Notes: generated by a model not told the origin, from the sequence alone. Positions 1 to 9,976 are shown, numbered from the stretch's first letter. The stretch: 64,000 nucleotides of DNA from Streptomyces termitum (GCF_014650175.1 NZ_BMUL01000009.1:1-64000), one strand, 5' to 3'. Made by a program: numbers and translations.

Positions 1-183
1 TCCGTCAACCGCCACCGCAACTTCTTCGGCGAGCGCCTGGGCATCACCGCCGGTTCCCACGGCACCGCCTACAGCGCCTGCGTGGCCTTCGGCACGGAAC
101 GCTGGGTCCACGCCATGATCCTCGCCCACGGCACCGCCGAAAAGGCCCTCGACCACCTCCGCGCCGTCACCGCCGCGGCCTGA
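1..183 (+). CDS. amino acid:[carrier protein] ligase, C-terminal end (partial)
   Basis: Open at the left window edge; 60 residues to a TGA at 181-183. The fragment carries a Cys-Val-Ala-Phe-Gly-Thr-Glu-Arg-Trp stretch followed by His-Gly about 10 residues later. This is the C-terminal signature of class II aaRS-like (truncated seryl-tRNA synthetase-like) amino acid:[carrier protein] ligases: the Cys is a zinc ligand in the characterised family and the Gly-x-Glu-Arg is class II motif 3. These enzymes adenylate a small amino acid and load it on the phosphopantetheine arm of a carrier protein instead of tRNA. The next two genes are a small carrier protein and a phosphopantetheinyl transferase, which fits. 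The amino acid specificity cannot be read because the N-terminal part lies outside the window. Confidence 0.75.
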   Translation, partial: SVNRHRNFFGERLGITAGSHGTAYSACVAFGTERWVHAMILAHGTAEKALDHLRAVTAAA

Positions 184-227
184 CGCCCGGCCCCCTTCCC
201 TTCCCCGCAGCACAAGGAGAACCACCC

Positions 228-470
228 GTGGACCGCATCGCCGCCTGGATCCTGGAGAAGAACCCCGGCCTCGACGGGCCGCTCGCCGCCGACGAGGACC
301 TCATCGAGGGCCGGCTCATCGACTCCATGGACTTCCTGGAGTTCATCGACCTCCTGGAGGACGTCTCCGGTACCTCCATCGACCTCCAGGACGTCACCAT
401 CGACGACTTCCGCACCCTGAACCGCGTCCAGGAGCGCTTCCTCAGCCCCAGCGGAACCCCCACCGGATGA
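228..470 (+). CDS. small acyl/aminoacyl carrier protein
   Basis: 80 residues, GTG start with an AAGGAGA ribosome site 8-9 bases upstream. The Asp-Ser-Met-Asp-Phe motif places the phosphopantetheine serine at Ser33, at the start of helix II, followed by acidic Leu/Ile-rich helices usual for carrier proteins. Length matches a stand-alone carrier protein. It sits 45 bp after the amino acid ligase gene and overlaps the phosphopantetheinyl transferase gene by 4 bp (ATGA), so the three are almost certainly one transcript. Likely role: thiol scaffold that receives an aminoacyl group from the upstream ligase. A fatty-acid ACP is less likely because its Ser motif is Asp-Ser-Leu-Asp and it would lie in a fab locus. 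Confidence 0.85.
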   Translation: MDRIAAWILEKNPGLDGPLAADEDLIEGRLIDSMDFLEFIDLLEDVSGTSIDLQDVTIDDFRTLNRVQERFLSPSGTPTG

Positions 471-1099
471 GCCCCCGCCCCGCGGAGGCCCTTCCGGAGG
501 CTTTCGCGGTCGTGGCCACCACCCGGGAGGTCCTGGACCGCCCCGGCCTCGGCCCGCACCTCCTCGCGCCCTGGGAGCTGCGCCGCCTCGACGCCGTCCG
601 CGTCCCCGCCCGCCGCGACGACGTCCTGGCGGCCCGGCTGCTGCTCCGGCTCTGCGCCGCCCGGCTCACCGGGCGGCCCTTGGCGGACGCCGGGCCCGCC
701 CAGCGCTGTCCCGGGTGCGGGCGGGACGGCCACGGCCGCCCGTACCTCCCCGGCGACCCGGGGATCGGCCTCAGCCTGAGCCACGCCGACGGCGTGGTCG
801 CGGCCGCCGCCGGACACGGCCCCGTCGGCGTCGACGTGGAACCCGCCGCCCGCCGTCCCGGCCCCCCGCGGGTCCTCCGCGGGCTGCTGACGGAGCCGGA
901 GATCCGGGAGGCGGAGGCCGCGCCCGACCAGGGGGCCGCGCTCCTGCGGGCCTGGGTCCGCGCCGAGGCCCGCTTCAAGGCGGGCCCGGCGGCCGGACGG
1001 CTCCGGGAGTGGACGGACCCCGCCCGGTCCGCCGTCGCGGCGATCGCCTCCGCCGCCCCGCCGTCCGTCCTAGACGGCCCGCTCGCCACCACCGCCTGA
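467..1099 (+). CDS. Sfp-type 4'-phosphopantetheinyl transferase
   Basis: 210 residues, ATG overlapping the carrier-protein stop. Motifs in order: Cys-Pro-x-Cys-Gly with Gly-Arg-Pro-Tyr-Leu (residues 81-94), Ser-Leu-Ser-His (103-106), the metal-binding Gly-Val-Asp-Val-Glu (Asp123, Glu125), and Trp-Val-Arg-Ala-Glu-Ala-Arg-Phe-Lys (Glu167, Lys171). These are the P1-P3 motifs of the Sfp/AcpT superfamily, which transfers phosphopantetheine from CoA to the carrier-protein serine. Its position suggests it primes the neighbouring carrier protein. The third motif is Trp-x-x-x-Glu-Ala rather than the commoner Trp-x-x-Lys-Glu-Ala, so it is somewhat divergent; the acidic and lysine residues are kept. Confidence 0.85.
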   Translation: MSPRPAEALPEAFAVVATTREVLDRPGLGPHLLAPWELRRLDAVRVPARRDDVLAARLLLRLCAARLTGRPLADAGPAQRCPGCGRDGHGRPYLPGDPGIGLSLSHADGVVAAAAGHGPVGVDVEPAARRPGPPRVLRGLLTEPEIREAEAAPDQGAALLRAWVRAEARFKAGPAAGRLREWTDPARSAVAAIASAAPPSVLDGPLATTA

Positions 1100-1140
1100 G
1101 CGGGACCGGAGACGCGGACGGGCCGCCGGGAGCGCGCCGC

Positions 1141-3531
<2,391 letters not shown>

Positions 3532-3677
3532 AGGTCTCTCCCTCGTCCGGGGTCGGCGGTGTCGGTACGCGCCACCTTAGGCGCCGGGTCCGACAACCGG
3601 ACCGGGCCGCGGGCCCGGAGGGGGGACGCCCCGTCGGCCGGTGCGGGCGCCGAACGGGCGAGGGGGCCGGCGGGCCG

Positions 3678-4313
3678 TCAGTCGCCCACCGCGAGCCGTA
3701 CCGCGAAGAGGCCGATGACCGTGCCGGTGACCCGGTCCAGGACCCGGCGGGCCCGGGGGCCGCGCAGCCGGGCGCCGAGCGCGGTCGCGGAGGCGATGAG
3801 GACCGTGGACCAGAGGATGCCGAGCACGACGTGCACCGAGGTCAGGCCGAGCCCCATCGCGAAGTGCGGGGCCTCGGCCGGGATGAACTGCGGCAGGACG
3901 GCGACGTAGAAGACGCCCACCTTGGGGTTGAGCAGGTTGGTGAGGGTGCCCTGCCGCCAGCCCGCCGCGAAGGTGTCCGTCCCGCCGATCGCCACCTCGG
4001 CGCGCTCGCCGCCCGCGCCCTTCCGGAAGGTCCGGGAGACCATCAGGACGGCCGTCCACAGCAGGTAGGCCGCGCCCGCCCAGCGGAGGATCTCGTACGC
4101 CAGGTGGGAGGCGGTCAGGAGGGCCGTCACGCCGAGCGAGGTCAGCGCGCCCCAGGTCAGGGTGCCGGTCTGGATGCCGAGGACGACGCCCCAGGCGCGG
4201 GTGCGGCGGCCGAGGGCGGCCGTGCGCAGGACGAGGGCCGTGTCGAGGCCGGGGGTGAGGGTGAGGAGTCCCACGACCAGCGCGAAGGACCAGAGTGCGG
4301 TGCTCGATGCCAT
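3678..4313 (-). CDS. LysE/RhtB family amino-acid exporter
   Basis: 211 residues if translated from the ATG at 4311-4313 (Met-Ala-Ser-Ser-Thr); the frame is open further upstream, but that stretch is Pro/Arg-rich and unlike the family. Six hydrophobic segments; the N-terminal Leu-Thr-Pro-Gly-Leu-Asp corresponds to the LysE Thr-Pro-Gly-Pro-x motif, and Thr-Asn-Leu-Leu-Asn-Pro-Lys-Val near residue 125 is a family hallmark. Members export lysine, threonine, homoserine or related metabolites across the inner membrane. Stands alone, divergent from the downstream hydrolase. Confidence 0.85.
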   Translation of the reverse strand: MASSTALWSFALVVGLLTLTPGLDTALVLRTAALGRRTRAWGVVLGIQTGTLTWGALTSLGVTALLTASHLAYEILRWAGAAYLLWTAVLMVSRTFRKGAGGERAEVAIGGTDTFAAGWRQGTLTNLLNPKVGVFYVAVLPQFIPAEAPHFAMGLGLTSVHVVLGILWSTVLIASATALGARLRGPRARRVLDRVTGTVIGLFAVRLAVGD

Positions 4314-4615
4314 GGAGGGCCACCGTATCGCAGCGGTCCGGCGGGCCGTCCCCGCCGGACGGATTCCGCAGTTACGGCCCCGGTCCCGCAAGCCACCGCG
4401 CCCGGCCCCGCCCGGCGCGCCCGGGCCCGCACCGACCCCCAGCCCACGCGGGCGCGCGGGACGGGGCGCGGCATCGGTCGGCAACGCGCGCGGGCGCGTG
4501 CGGCGGCAGACGGCACCGGTCCGCGATGGGCGCGCGGGACGGCACGCGCCGCCGGGCCGCCACGGGGGCGCGGGCGCGTGGGACGCCGTACCGCGCGGGT
4601 TCGTAGGGTGGCCGC
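4314..4615. other. intergenic region between divergent genes
   Basis: About 300 bp with no credible gene. It is extremely GC-rich with degenerate runs of the type GGGCGCGCGGGACGG repeated several times; apparent open frames are Arg/Pro-rich low-complexity shadows. At its right end TAGGGT (4604-4609) lies 6 bases before the ATG of the hydrolase gene. Confidence 0.6.
4604..4609 (+). promoter_or_regulatory. putative -10 box, leaderless transcript
   Basis: TAGGGT matches the Streptomyces TAnnnT -10 pattern and ends 6 bases before the ATG at 4616, and I see no ribosome site between them. Transcription starting at or next to the ATG would give a leaderless mRNA. No clear -35 is present. Confidence 0.5.
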
Positions 4616-5395
4616 ATGAGACAGTTCTCGCTGCCCGGACCGAAGGCGTACCTGCGGTGGATCGACCTGCCGGGGGACGGGCCCGTCCGGGTCTTCCTGC
4701 ACGGCCTGGGCTGCACGGCGGCCTCCGACTTCGCGCACATCGCCGCGCATCCGGCGCTGGGCGGCGGGCGCGCCCTCCTGGTCGACCTGCTGGGGTACGG
4801 GCTGAGCGACCGGCCCGCCGGCTTCGACTACCGGCCGGAGAGCCAGGCGGCGGCCGTGGCCGCGCTCCTGGACCACCTCGGCCTCACCGGCGTGCACCTG
4901 GTGGGCCATTCCATGGGCGGCGCCGTCGCGATCCACCTGGCGGCGGCCCGGCCGGAGCGGATCGCCCGGCTGGTCGTCGCGGAGCCGAACCTGTACGCGG
5001 GCGGGGGCGCGTTCAGCCGGCCGGTGGCCCGGCAGGACGAGGAGGAGTTCGTCCGGACCGGTTTCGCCCGGCTGCTGGCGCTGGCCGACCGGGCGGACTA
5101 CGCGGCCCGGCTGCGGCTCGCCGACCCGAGGGCGGTCCACCGCAGCGCCGTCGCCCTGGTGGCGGGCGGCGACCCGGAGGCGGGGGACGTGCTGGCGGGG
5201 CTGACGCTGCCGAGGGTGTTCCTGGTGGGGGAGGAGAGCCTGCCGGATCCGGCGGCGGAGAAGGCGGCGGCGATGGGCGTGCCGGTCCTCGTGGTGCCGG
5301 CCGCCGGCCACAACCTGATGCTCGACAACCCCGACGGTTTCGCACGCGCCCTCGCCACTGCCCTCACCCTTCCGGAGGGCACCCTTCCGGGGTAG
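4616..5395 (+). CDS. alpha/beta-fold hydrolase
   Basis: 259 residues. An oxyanion-hole segment Leu-His-Gly-Leu-Gly-Cys lies near residue 25, the nucleophile elbow Gly-His-Ser-Met-Gly-Gly near residue 100, and the histidine in Ala-Ala-Gly-His-Asn near the C-terminus completes a triad; the acid is probably the Asp in Leu-Pro-Asp-Pro after strand 7. No signal peptide, so intracellular. The family spans esterases, lactonases and C-C hydrolases, and nothing in the neighbourhood fixes the substrate. Probably transcribed alone from the -10 box just before its start. Confidence 0.85.
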   Translation: MRQFSLPGPKAYLRWIDLPGDGPVRVFLHGLGCTAASDFAHIAAHPALGGGRALLVDLLGYGLSDRPAGFDYRPESQAAAVAALLDHLGLTGVHLVGHSMGGAVAIHLAAARPERIARLVVAEPNLYAGGGAFSRPVARQDEEEFVRTGFARLLALADRADYAARLRLADPRAVHRSAVALVAGGDPEAGDVLAGLTLPRVFLVGEESLPDPAAEKAAAMGVPVLVVPAAGHNLMLDNPDGFARALATALTLPEGTLPG

Positions 5396-5442
5396 TGGTC
5401 CTTTTCGACACACGCTCTCAACTGGGGCTCCGTACAGAGGTC

Positions 5443-5471
5443 TTGCGCGGAGCCCCGGTCGTCCCTACGCT
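5443..5471 (+). promoter_or_regulatory. putative promoter of the GH8 gene
   Basis: TTGCGC (5443-5448) and TACGCT (5466-5471) are spaced 17 bp and resemble a vegetative Streptomyces promoter. The expected start point falls at about 5478, just before the palindrome at 5484-5502. Confidence 0.55.
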
Positions 5472-5483
5472 CAGCGCCCGATC

Positions 5484-5502
5484 GTTAGGAACGTTTCCTA
5501 AC
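5484..5502. promoter_or_regulatory. palindromic operator, CsnR-box-like
   Basis: GTTAGGAACGTTTCCTAAC: 8-bp arms GTTAGGAA/TTCCTAAC around CGT, lying just after the presumed -10. From memory it resembles the palindrome bound by the ROK-family repressor CsnR in front of streptomycete chitosanase genes. A repressor bound here would block initiation of the GH8 gene. No ROK regulator gene is in the window. Confidence 0.65.
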
Positions 5503-5532
5503 GCGATCGCCTGGGAGAGAAGGGAACCCCCC

Positions 5533-7188
5533 ATGCGTCGACGCAGCGCCGTCCCCCTCGGACTCGCCGCCCTGTTGACCCTGCCCCTCACCATCGCCCT
5601 GCCGGAGGCACAGGCCGCCGACGGCCTCGTCTCCGCCGGCCGCCCCACGACGGCCTCCTCCGTCGAGGGGACCGGCTTCGCCCCCGGCCTCGCCGTGGAC
5701 GGCAGCTCCACCACCCGCTGGGCCAGCCTGGAGGGCGCCGACCCGCAGTGGCTCCGGATCGACCTCGGTTCGAACCACACGGTCTCCCGGGTGCGCCTCG
5801 AATGGGAGGACGCGTACGCCCGCTCCTACCGCGTCCAGACCTCCGCCGACGGGAGCACCTGGACCGACGTCTACTCCACCACCAGCGGCGACGGCGCCGT
5901 CGACGACCTGACCGTCTCCGGCTCCGGTCGCTACGTGCGGATCTACGGGACCGCGCGGGGCACCGCGTACGGCTACTCGCTCTGGGAGGCGCAGGTCTAC
6001 GGCGCCCCGGCCGGCGGCAACGGCGGCGGGAACGCCGGCCCCGCCGTCCCCTTCGGCAGCCACCTCAAGCCGTACGCGGCCGGCATCCTCAAGCCCTCCG
6101 GCGCGCAGTCCGCCGTCGACCAGAAGGTCGTCGACTACTACCAGCGCTGGAAGTCCGCCTTCGTCCGCCAGAACTGCGGCAACGGCTGGTACCAGGTCAT
6201 CTCGCCCGACGCCGACCACCCCTACGTCGCCGAGGCCCAGGGCTACGGCATGGTCATCGCCGCCACCATGGCCGGCGCCGACCCCGACGCCAAGAAGATC
6301 TTCGACGGCCTGGTCAAGTGGAAGATCGACCACCCGTCCTCCGTCAACCCCGACCTCCTCGCCGCCGAGCAGGACGTCAACTGCCGCAGCGTCAACGGCG
6401 GCGACGGCGCCACCGACGGCGACATGGACGTGGCCTACGGCCTCCTCCTCGCCGACAAGCAGTGGGGCAGCGCGGGCACGTACGACTACAAGGCGCTCGC
6501 CCTCAAGCACATCGCCGCCATCAAGAAGGACGAGGTGAACCCCACCACCAAGCTCCTCAAGCTCGGCGACTGGACCAGCTCGGGCGACCAGTACTACTGG
6601 CTCTCCCGCACCTCCGACTGGATGGTCGACCACTTCCGCGCCTTCCGCGCGGCCGGTGGCGACAGCACTTGGGACGCGGTCCGCACCGCCCACCAGAACC
6701 AGATCGCCAACCTCCAGTCCACCTACGCCGCGAGCACCGGCCTCCTGCCGGACTTCGTCGTGAACACCAACACCACCCCCAAGCCGGCCCCCGGCGAGGT
6801 CCTGGAGGACCCCAACGACGGCCAGTACTGGTGGAACGCCTGCCGCACCCCGTGGCGCATCGCCGCCGACGCCGCCACCAGCGGCGACGCCAAGTCCCTC
6901 GCCGCCGCGCGCAAGCTCAACGGCTGGATCAAGACGAAGACCGGCGGCGACCCGAACAAGATCGCCGTCGGCTACAAGCTCAACGGCACCCAGATCTCCT
7001 CCGGCAGCGAGGCGGCCTTCTTCGCCCCCTTCGCCGTCGCCGCCACCACCGACCCCGGCAGCCAGGCGTGGCTGGACTCGCTCTGGAACAAGATGGTCGC
7101 CACGCCCATCGACAACAGCAGCTACTTCTCCGCCAGCATCCAGCTCCAGGTCATGATCACGGTCTCCGGCAACCACTGGGTCCCGTAA
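5533..7188 (+). CDS. secreted GH8 glycoside hydrolase with F5/8-type (CBM32-like) domain
   Basis: 551 residues, ATG with GAGAGAAGGGA upstream. Signal peptide residues 1-30, cleavage near Ala-Gln-Ala. A discoidin/F5/8-type-C carbohydrate-binding domain spans about residues 35-155, a Gly/Asn linker follows, then a GH8 catalytic domain from about residue 175. GH8 hallmarks are the Val-Ala-Glu-Ala-Gln-Gly-Tyr-Gly-Met block with Glu234 as likely general acid, and Thr-Asp-Gly-Asp-Met-Asp-Val-Ala-Tyr-Gly (294-303). GH8 includes endoglucanases, xylanases and chitosanases. The operator upstream resembles the chitosanase (CsnR) box, so chitosan hydrolysis is my preferred guess, but the sequence alone does not prove it. 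A strong hairpin follows. Confidence 0.88.
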   Translation: MRRRSAVPLGLAALLTLPLTIALPEAQAADGLVSAGRPTTASSVEGTGFAPGLAVDGSSTTRWASLEGADPQWLRIDLGSNHTVSRVRLEWEDAYARSYRVQTSADGSTWTDVYSTTSGDGAVDDLTVSGSGRYVRIYGTARGTAYGYSLWEAQVYGAPAGGNGGGNAGPAVPFGSHLKPYAAGILKPSGAQSAVDQKVVDYYQRWKSAFVRQNCGNGWYQVISPDADHPYVAEAQGYGMVIAATMAGADPDAKKIFDGLVKWKIDHPSSVNPDLLAAEQDVNCRSVNGGDGATDGDMDVAYGLLLADKQWGSAGTYDYKALALKHIAAIKKDEVNPTTKLLKLGDWTSSGDQYYWLSRTSDWMVDHFRAFRAAGGDSTWDAVRTAHQNQIANLQSTYAASTGLLPDFVVNTNTTPKPAPGEVLEDPNDGQYWWNACRTPWRIAADAATSGDAKSLAAARKLNGWIKTKTGGDPNKIAVGYKLNGTQISSGSEAAFFAPFAVAATTDPGSQAWLDSLWNKMVATPIDNSSYFSASIQLQVMITVSGNHWVP

Positions 7189-7222
7189 CACCCCCCGGGG
7201 CCCCGTGACCCCCGGCCCCCTC

Positions 7223-7251
7223 GCGGCCCCCGCCCACCGGGCGGGGGCCGC
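7223..7251. terminator. hairpin terminator after the GH8 gene
   Basis: 13-bp perfect stem GCGGCCCCCGCCC/GGGCGGGGGCCGC with a 3-base loop, 35 bp after the stop codon. No U-tract, as is usual in Streptomyces. Confidence 0.75.
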
Positions 7252-7339
7252 TTCCGTCCCGCCGTCCGGCGGACCCCTCGCAGAGCGAAGCGGGGCGCTC
7301 TGGCCGAAAATGGACTCACTTCGTGAAGGTGAGGTGTCC

Positions 7340-7747
7340 ATGGACGGTGGGCAGGTACCACCGGAGAACGGGCCGCCGGCCGGTCGGCTCACGGTCGACG
7401 CGCGCTCCGCGCGGGGGACCGGCACCGTGGTGCTCGCCCCGCGCGGAGAACTCGACCACGACACGGTCGAACCGCTGCGCACCGCCCTGGACAAGCACGC
7501 CGACGCGGCCCGGATCGTGGTGGACTGCGCCGGTCTCGACTTCTGCGACTCCACCGGCCTGAACCTGCTGCTCCGGGCCCGCGCCCAGGCCCGGGAGGCG
7601 GGCGCCGGCCTCGACCTGGCCGGACTGCGCCCGCCGGTGGACCGGATGTTCGAGATCACCGGCGCGGTCCGCGTCTTCCGGATCTACGCGGACGTCCACG
7701 AGGCCCTCGACGCCGGACCGGGCGGCCCGCCCGGGAAACGGCCGTGA
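7340..7747 (+). CDS. STAS-domain anti-sigma factor antagonist
   Basis: 135 residues from the ATG at 7340, chosen because GAAGGTGAGG lies just upstream; the frame is open further left but the extension is not family-like. A single STAS domain carries Cys-Asp-Ser-Thr-Gly-Leu-Asn-Leu-Leu-Leu, whose Ser is the phosphorylation site of SpoIIAA/RsbV/BldG-type antagonists. Unphosphorylated antagonist binds the partner anti-sigma kinase and frees the sigma factor. It overlaps the next gene, a GHKL kinase, by 4 bp (GTGA), so the two are translationally coupled and probably partners. The SigB/F-type sigma gene converges immediately after. Confidence 0.9.
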   Translation: MDGGQVPPENGPPAGRLTVDARSARGTGTVVLAPRGELDHDTVEPLRTALDKHADAARIVVDCAGLDFCDSTGLNLLLRARAQAREAGAGLDLAGLRPPVDRMFEITGAVRVFRIYADVHEALDAGPGGPPGKRP

Positions 7748-8250
7748 CGGGACCGGCCGTGCGGGAGGGCGGGATGGGCGAGGACGGCGCGGGCGCCGGA
7801 GGTTCCCAGATCCGGCGGCTCCCGCTGCGGAGCGCCGCCGGGGCGGTCTCCCGCTGCCGGGACTTCACCGCGCGGGCCCTCGCCGACTGGGGCTGGACCC
7901 CGGCGGAGAGCCCCGAGGACGCGGAGCGCGTCGAGGATGTGCTGCTGCTGGTCTCCGAGGTGGTCACCAACGCCTGCCTGCACGGCGGCGGCCCCGAGGA
8001 GTTCGTCCTGCGCCACCGGGACGGACTGCTGCGGGTGGAGGTGGCCGACCGCAGCGCCGAGCCCCCGCGCCGGATGGCCCCCCGCTCGCCCTCGCTGCCG
8101 GGCGGCCACGGACTGCTGGTGCTCGACCGGCTGGCGAGCGACTGGGGCTCGGTCGGCCGGGGGCCCGGCGGGACCGGCAAGGTGGTGTGGCTGGAGGTCA
8201 GCCGGCGGTCCCGTCCGCCGTGGCACCGTCGTCCAGCAGCCCCGTCCTGA
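7744..8250 (+). CDS. GHKL anti-sigma factor/serine kinase (RsbW/SpoIIAB type)
   Basis: 168 residues, GTG start overlapping the antagonist stop. The HATPase fold shows an N-box with the key Asn (Ser-Glu-Val-Val-Thr-Asn-Ala), a G1-type Val-Ala-Asp-Arg-Ser, and a G2-type Gly-Gly-His-Gly-Leu. These proteins bind a sigma factor and phosphorylate the antagonist on the STAS Ser. Its 3' end overlaps the 3' end of the sigma-factor gene on the other strand by 53 bp, so opposing transcripts are complementary there. The C-terminus is Arg/Pro-rich because it is read through that overlap. Confidence 0.88.
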   Translation: MTGPAVREGGMGEDGAGAGGSQIRRLPLRSAAGAVSRCRDFTARALADWGWTPAESPEDAERVEDVLLLVSEVVTNACLHGGGPEEFVLRHRDGLLRVEVADRSAEPPRRMAPRSPSLPGGHGLLVLDRLASDWGSVGRGPGGTGKVVWLEVSRRSRPPWHRRPAAPS

Positions 8251-9121
8251 GTTCGTCGAGGATGCGGGCGAGGAGCCGCGAGACGTGCATCTGGGAGAGG
8301 CCGACGCGGCGGCCGATCTCGGCCTGGGTCAGCTCCCCGGAGAAGCGCAGCGCGAGGATCAGCCGGTCCCGCTCGCAGAGCCGGGCCACCAGCGGCCGGA
8401 GGGATTCCAGGTCGTCGATCAGCTCGTAGGCGGGCTCGGTGACGGCGGCGCGGCGGCCCTCCGCGCCCCGGGGCGCGCCCTCCTCGTCGTCGCCGGCGGG
8501 GGCGTCGAGGGAGTGCGCGGTGTACGCGTGGGCGGCGAGCTCGCCCTCGGCCACCTCGGCCTCGGTGAGGTGGAGGCGGTCGGCGAGCCGGGAGCGGCTG
8601 GGGCGGTGGCCCTCGGCCTGTTCGAGGGCGTCGGCGGCCCTGGCGAGGCCGATGCGGAGTTCCTGCATGCGGCGGGGGACGTGGACGGCCCATCCGGTGT
8701 CTCGGAAGAAACGTTTCATCTCGCCGATGACGGTCGGCAGGGCGAAGGTCGAGAAGTCGACCCCGCGGGCCGGGTCGAAGCGGTCGATCGCCTTGATCAG
8801 GCCGATCGTGCCGACCTGGACGATGTCCTCCATCGGCTCGGCCCGCCCCCGGAAGCGCCGGGCGGCGAACTTCACCAGGCTCAGGTTCAGCTCCACCAGG
8901 GTGTTCCGTACGTACGCGTGCTCCGGCGTGCCCTCCTCCAGCTCCGCCAGCCGGGTGAGCAGCGACACGGAGAGGGTCCGGGCGTCGTCGGTGGAGGCCG
9001 CCGCCGGGCGCTCCGGCTCCGGCAGCCCCGCCAGGGCCCGCCGCCGCGCGGCGGCCGCGGGCCGGTACGGGCGGGTGGGGGCGCGTGCGGAAGGGGTGCG
9101 TACGGCTCGGCCGACGGTCAT
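8198..9121 (-). CDS. RNA polymerase sigma factor, SigB/SigF/SigG family
   Basis: 307 residues; ATG with AGGAG 5 bases upstream. Region 2 holds Met-Glu-Asp-Ile-Val-Gln-Val-Gly-Thr-Ile-Gly-Leu-Ile-Lys-Ala and the Phe-Ser-Thr-Phe-Ala-Leu-Pro-Thr-Val-Ile-Gly-Glu block; the C-terminus has a region 4.2 helix-turn-helix (Thr-Gln-Ala-Glu-Ile-Gly-Arg-Arg-Val-Gly-Leu-Ser). It lacks the sigma-70 N-terminal regions, as expected of stress/development factors. Flanked by two anti-sigma ATPase genes and an antagonist, so partner-switching control is expected. The N-terminal ~40 residues are Arg/Ala-rich and not conserved. Confidence 0.93.
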   Translation of the reverse strand: MTVGRAVRTPSARAPTRPYRPAAAARRRALAGLPEPERPAAASTDDARTLSVSLLTRLAELEEGTPEHAYVRNTLVELNLSLVKFAARRFRGRAEPMEDIVQVGTIGLIKAIDRFDPARGVDFSTFALPTVIGEMKRFFRDTGWAVHVPRRMQELRIGLARAADALEQAEGHRPSRSRLADRLHLTEAEVAEGELAAHAYTAHSLDAPAGDDEEGAPRGAEGRRAAVTEPAYELIDDLESLRPLVARLCERDRLILALRFSGELTQAEIGRRVGLSQMHVSRLLARILDELRTGLLDDGATADGTAG

Positions 9122-9259
9122 GGGACTCCTTCGACGGTTCCGGGGGACCGGTGCCACGGCCGGAGGGGGTGGCGTCGCGGCCCATCGGTGGAGCGTCCTT
9201 CTTCCAGCATGCCCGTCAAGAGGCGTTTGACCCACTTCGGGAGGGGTCAGGAGCCGGAC

Positions 9260-9796
9260 ATGGAGCAAGGAGACACCGACCTCACCGCCCGCGCCCGGCG
9301 GTACGCGCTCGGCGACGGGCCCGGCACGGCCGCCCGGTGCCGCACCCTCGCGGGAGCCGCGGTCGGGGACTGGTACGGCCCGCTCTCCCCGGCCCGCCGG
9401 ACCGCCGCCGGGGACCTGCTCCTCGTCGTCACCGAACTCGTCGCCGACGCCGTGCGGCACGGCGGGACCCCGTACGAGCTCCGCCTCGACCGCGCCGGGG
9501 ACCGCGTCTGGGTCCAGCTCAGCGACACCGGACCGGTCCGGGCCCGCCCGCACGGCCGCCACCGCCCCGCCCGCCCCGACGGCCACGGCCTCTACCTCGT
9601 CGAACGGCTCGCCGCCGCCTGGGGCTGCGTCCCCCGCGACCGGGGCCGGACGGTCTGGTGCGCGATCCCCTTCCCACTCGGCCCCGGGGAGCGTTCCGGC
9701 CCGTCCCGGCCGTCTGAACCGCCTCCGGGCGGGTGGCCGCCGGGAGGAAGCCCCCGCCACCCGGCGCGGGGTCAGGACCGGAGGAGGCGCCCGTGA
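9260..9796 (+). CDS. GHKL ATP-binding anti-sigma-like protein
   Basis: 178 residues; ATG with CAGGAG upstream. HATPase domain about residues 15-135: Val-Val-Thr-Glu-Leu-Val-Ala-Asp-Ala-Val-Arg-His-Gly, Leu-Ser-Asp-Thr-Gly and Asp-Gly-His-Gly-Leu-Tyr-Leu-Val-Glu-Arg-Leu. The N-box Asn that coordinates magnesium in RsbW/SpoIIAB is replaced by Asp, so kinase activity may be altered or lost while binding persists. The Pro/Gly/Arg-rich tail after residue ~145 is not conserved. It is divergent from the sigma-factor gene, a common arrangement for a partner. Confidence 0.82.
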   Translation: MEQGDTDLTARARRYALGDGPGTAARCRTLAGAAVGDWYGPLSPARRTAAGDLLLVVTELVADAVRHGGTPYELRLDRAGDRVWVQLSDTGPVRARPHGRHRPARPDGHGLYLVERLAAAWGCVPRDRGRTVWCAIPFPLGPGERSGPSRPSEPPPGGWPPGGSPRHPARGQDRRRRP

Positions 9797-9976
9797 TGGA
9801 CGAGGCCCGGCTCTCCGCGCACGAACGCCGCGTACCGGCCGAGATCGAGGAGGACCTGAACACCGACGACCGCCCCGCCCGCCGCATGGCCGGACGACGG
9901 GCCCCGCTCCTGCTGCCGCGCCTCATGGTCCGCTGGACCCGGCGCCACGCGGCAGCCGCGCGGCACGGGGACCGCC
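9796..9976 (+). pseudogene. DUF3040-like N-terminal remnant
   Basis: An ATG at 9796 overlaps the previous stop (TGATG). The first ~35 residues (Leu-Ser-Ala-His-Glu-Arg-Arg, then acidic helix) resemble the start of DUF3040 membrane proteins, but the two transmembrane segments never appear; the sequence becomes Arg-rich, and the open frame runs on to 10281 only by out-of-frame reading of the next gene and into the convergent carboxyltransferase gene. Probably a broken gene whose 3' half was lost. Confidence 0.4.
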
